Source of the DNA: Gammaproteobacteria bacterium | GTDB taxonomy: Bacteria; Pseudomonadota; Gammaproteobacteria; UBA6429; Thiohalophilaceae | Length of the DNA: 64,000 bases | Direction of reading: 5' to 3' | Assembly: GCA_029880855.1 (NCBI GenBank) | Contig: JAOUNS010000002.1 | Location: 62,001-126,000, forward strand | Shown here: positions 63,282-64,000 of the stretch, one piece after another | How positions within the stretch are numbered: position 1 is the stretch's first letter | Layout: each line of letters begins with the position of its first letter | Made by a program: the position numbers and the translations under genes | The notes under the pieces: model-generated | What the model saw: the letters and a program-made list of their open reading frames with translations, nothing else | Database searches by the model: none | What the model was told of the DNA's origin: nothing

Positions 63282-64000
63282 ATGCAGTCAGACACTATTG
63301 TCCTGGGTTTTGCTGATTACCGGGAACCGGCACAACGTTACGCCGCAGCCCTGGGCCTGGCGTACCGCGAAGTGGATATCCACCACTTTCCGGATCAGGA
63401 GAGCCGCATCATCCTGCCCCAGCCCCTCCCGACCCATTTGATCCTCTGTCGCAGTATGTTCCGGCCCAATGACAAACTGGTGGAGTTAATGCTGATTGTC
63501 CGCTCGGCCCGCCGGCAAGGTGTCCGGCGTATCAGTTTGATTGCACCCTATCTTTGCTACATGCGACAGGACAAGGCCTTTCACCCCGGCGAGGTGGTCA
63601 GCCAAACGGTTATCGGTGGTTTTCTGGCGGAATTGTTTGATGCGGTGATCACGGTCGATCCCCATTTACACCGGATTACGAATCTGGACGAAGCCATTCC
63701 CGGCATACAGGCTGTCAGTCTGCATGCCACCGCCGCCCTTGGCAAATTCCTGGTCGAACAGGCAAACGACTTTTTTCTGATTGGCCCGGATGAAGAATCG
63801 GAACAATGGGTCGCCGCGATTGCGGAACAGGGTGGTTATGAATTTGCCATTGCACACAAAACCCGTTTTTCCGATACCGAGGTCCGCGTCGTACTGCCGG
63901 AATTGCAGCTCAGCGGACGTGATGTGGTATTGGTGGATGACATGGTCAGCACCGGTCACACCATGATCGAGACTGCACAACAATTGCCGGCGCAGGGCGT
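63282..64000 (+). CDS. Ribose-phosphate diphosphokinase-like protein, 3' end outside the window
   Basis: First 239 residues of a PRPP-synthase-like protein; ATG 63282 lies 4 bases after the phosphorylase stop. Conserved parts: FPDQESRIILP, LMLIVRSARRQGVRRISLIAPYLCYMRQDKAF, VDPHLHRI, and the PRPP loop VVLVDDMVSTGHTMIE. It differs from standard Prs: the DPH motif lacks the usual QIQGFF, and the PRPP loop reads TGHT instead of TGGT. The catalytic-flap Lys and Arg (HKTRFSDTEVRV) remain. It may be a divergent PRPP synthase acting on the product chain of its neighbour. The rest is to the right of the window. Confidence 0.82.
   Translation, partial: MQSDTIVLGFADYREPAQRYAAALGLAYREVDIHHFPDQESRIILPQPLPTHLILCRSMFRPNDKLVELMLIVRSARRQGVRRISLIAPYLCYMRQDKAFHPGEVVSQTVIGGFLAELFDAVITVDPHLHRITNLDEAIPGIQAVSLHATAALGKFLVEQANDFFLIGPDEESEQWVAAIAEQGGYEFAIAHKTRFSDTEVRVVLPELQLSGRDVVLVDDMVSTGHTMIETAQQLPAQG

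Noticed and set aside
1-64000. CRISPR arrays, insertion sequences, prophage or integrative elements
   Set aside because: No regularly spaced repeats, transposase, integrase or phage genes are seen anywhere in the window.

Overview
The window is a 64 kb stretch of chromosome from a gammaproteobacterium, most likely a sulfur-oxidising member of the Chromatiales or a related group. The placement rests on typical gammaproteobacterial gene strings (pcnB-folK-deoxynucleoside kinase-panB-panC-panD; nrdR-ribD-ribE-ribBX-ribH-nusB-thiL-pgpA; xseB-ispA-dxs; yebC-ruvCAB followed by tolQRAB-pal-cpoB and queE-queC) and on lithotrophic sulfur genes (soxXYZA, tusA-dsrE2, a YeeE/YedE transporter, a SulP permease). 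Genus cannot be read from the sequence. There are no insertion sequences, integrases, CRISPR arrays or rRNA genes; two tRNAs are present (Glu-CTC, Lys-TTT).

Layout. 1-5 kb: the start of an outer-membrane porin gene, a hybrid sensor kinase with a periplasmic solute-binding sensor, and a Kelch-repeat lipoprotein. 5-11 kb: central carbon enzymes pgi and ppc, and a solitary TylF-like O-methyltransferase. 11-15.6 kb: pantothenate/folate/RNA-processing operon, then tRNA-Glu. 16-19 kb: two tandem paralogous outer-membrane proteins of the TraF_2 type and a small conserved-looking ORF. 19.3-21.7 kb: a rubrerythrin, a GlpC/HdrD-like iron-sulfur protein and a DUF3501 protein, with a PerR-like palindrome just below the rubrerythrin promoter. 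22-26.3 kb: isoprenoid precursor genes, queD and folE2. 26.4-34.7 kb: a retropepsin-like protease, pgpA, thiL, nusB, the riboflavin genes, nrdR and glyA. 35-45 kb: a FadL-type porin, dsrE2, tusA, bepA, soxXYZA, sulP, tRNA-Lys and a thiosulfate-type YeeE transporter. 45-54.6 kb: queC, queE, tol-pal, ruvABC, yebC. 54.7-59.1 kb: a Ser/Thr phospho-signalling cassette (two FHA proteins, PP2C phosphatase, CHASE2-TPR kinase) lying between yebC and aspS. 59.3-64 kb: aspS, an FmdB-type zinc ribbon gene, and a divergent pair of an AMP/thymidine phosphorylase homologue and a PRPP-synthase-like protein cut by the window end.

How the genes work together. FolE2, QueD, QueE and QueC cover every step from GTP to preQ0, split over two loci. 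PanB, PanC and PanD supply pantothenate. RibD, RibE, RibH and the DHBP-synthase half of RibBX make riboflavin, but the GTP cyclohydrolase II half of RibBX has lost its zinc and catalytic residues, so a separate RibA must exist elsewhere. The sulfur block holds the carrier SoxYZ and the loading cytochrome SoxXA but no soxB or soxCD, plus persulfide carriers (TusA, DsrE2) and two sulfur-anion transporters. Points most worth following are the phospho-signalling cassette, the PerR-like rubrerythrin module, the AMP-phosphorylase/PRPP-synthase pair, the TraF_2 pair with its upstream palindromes, and the palindrome over the sox promoter.
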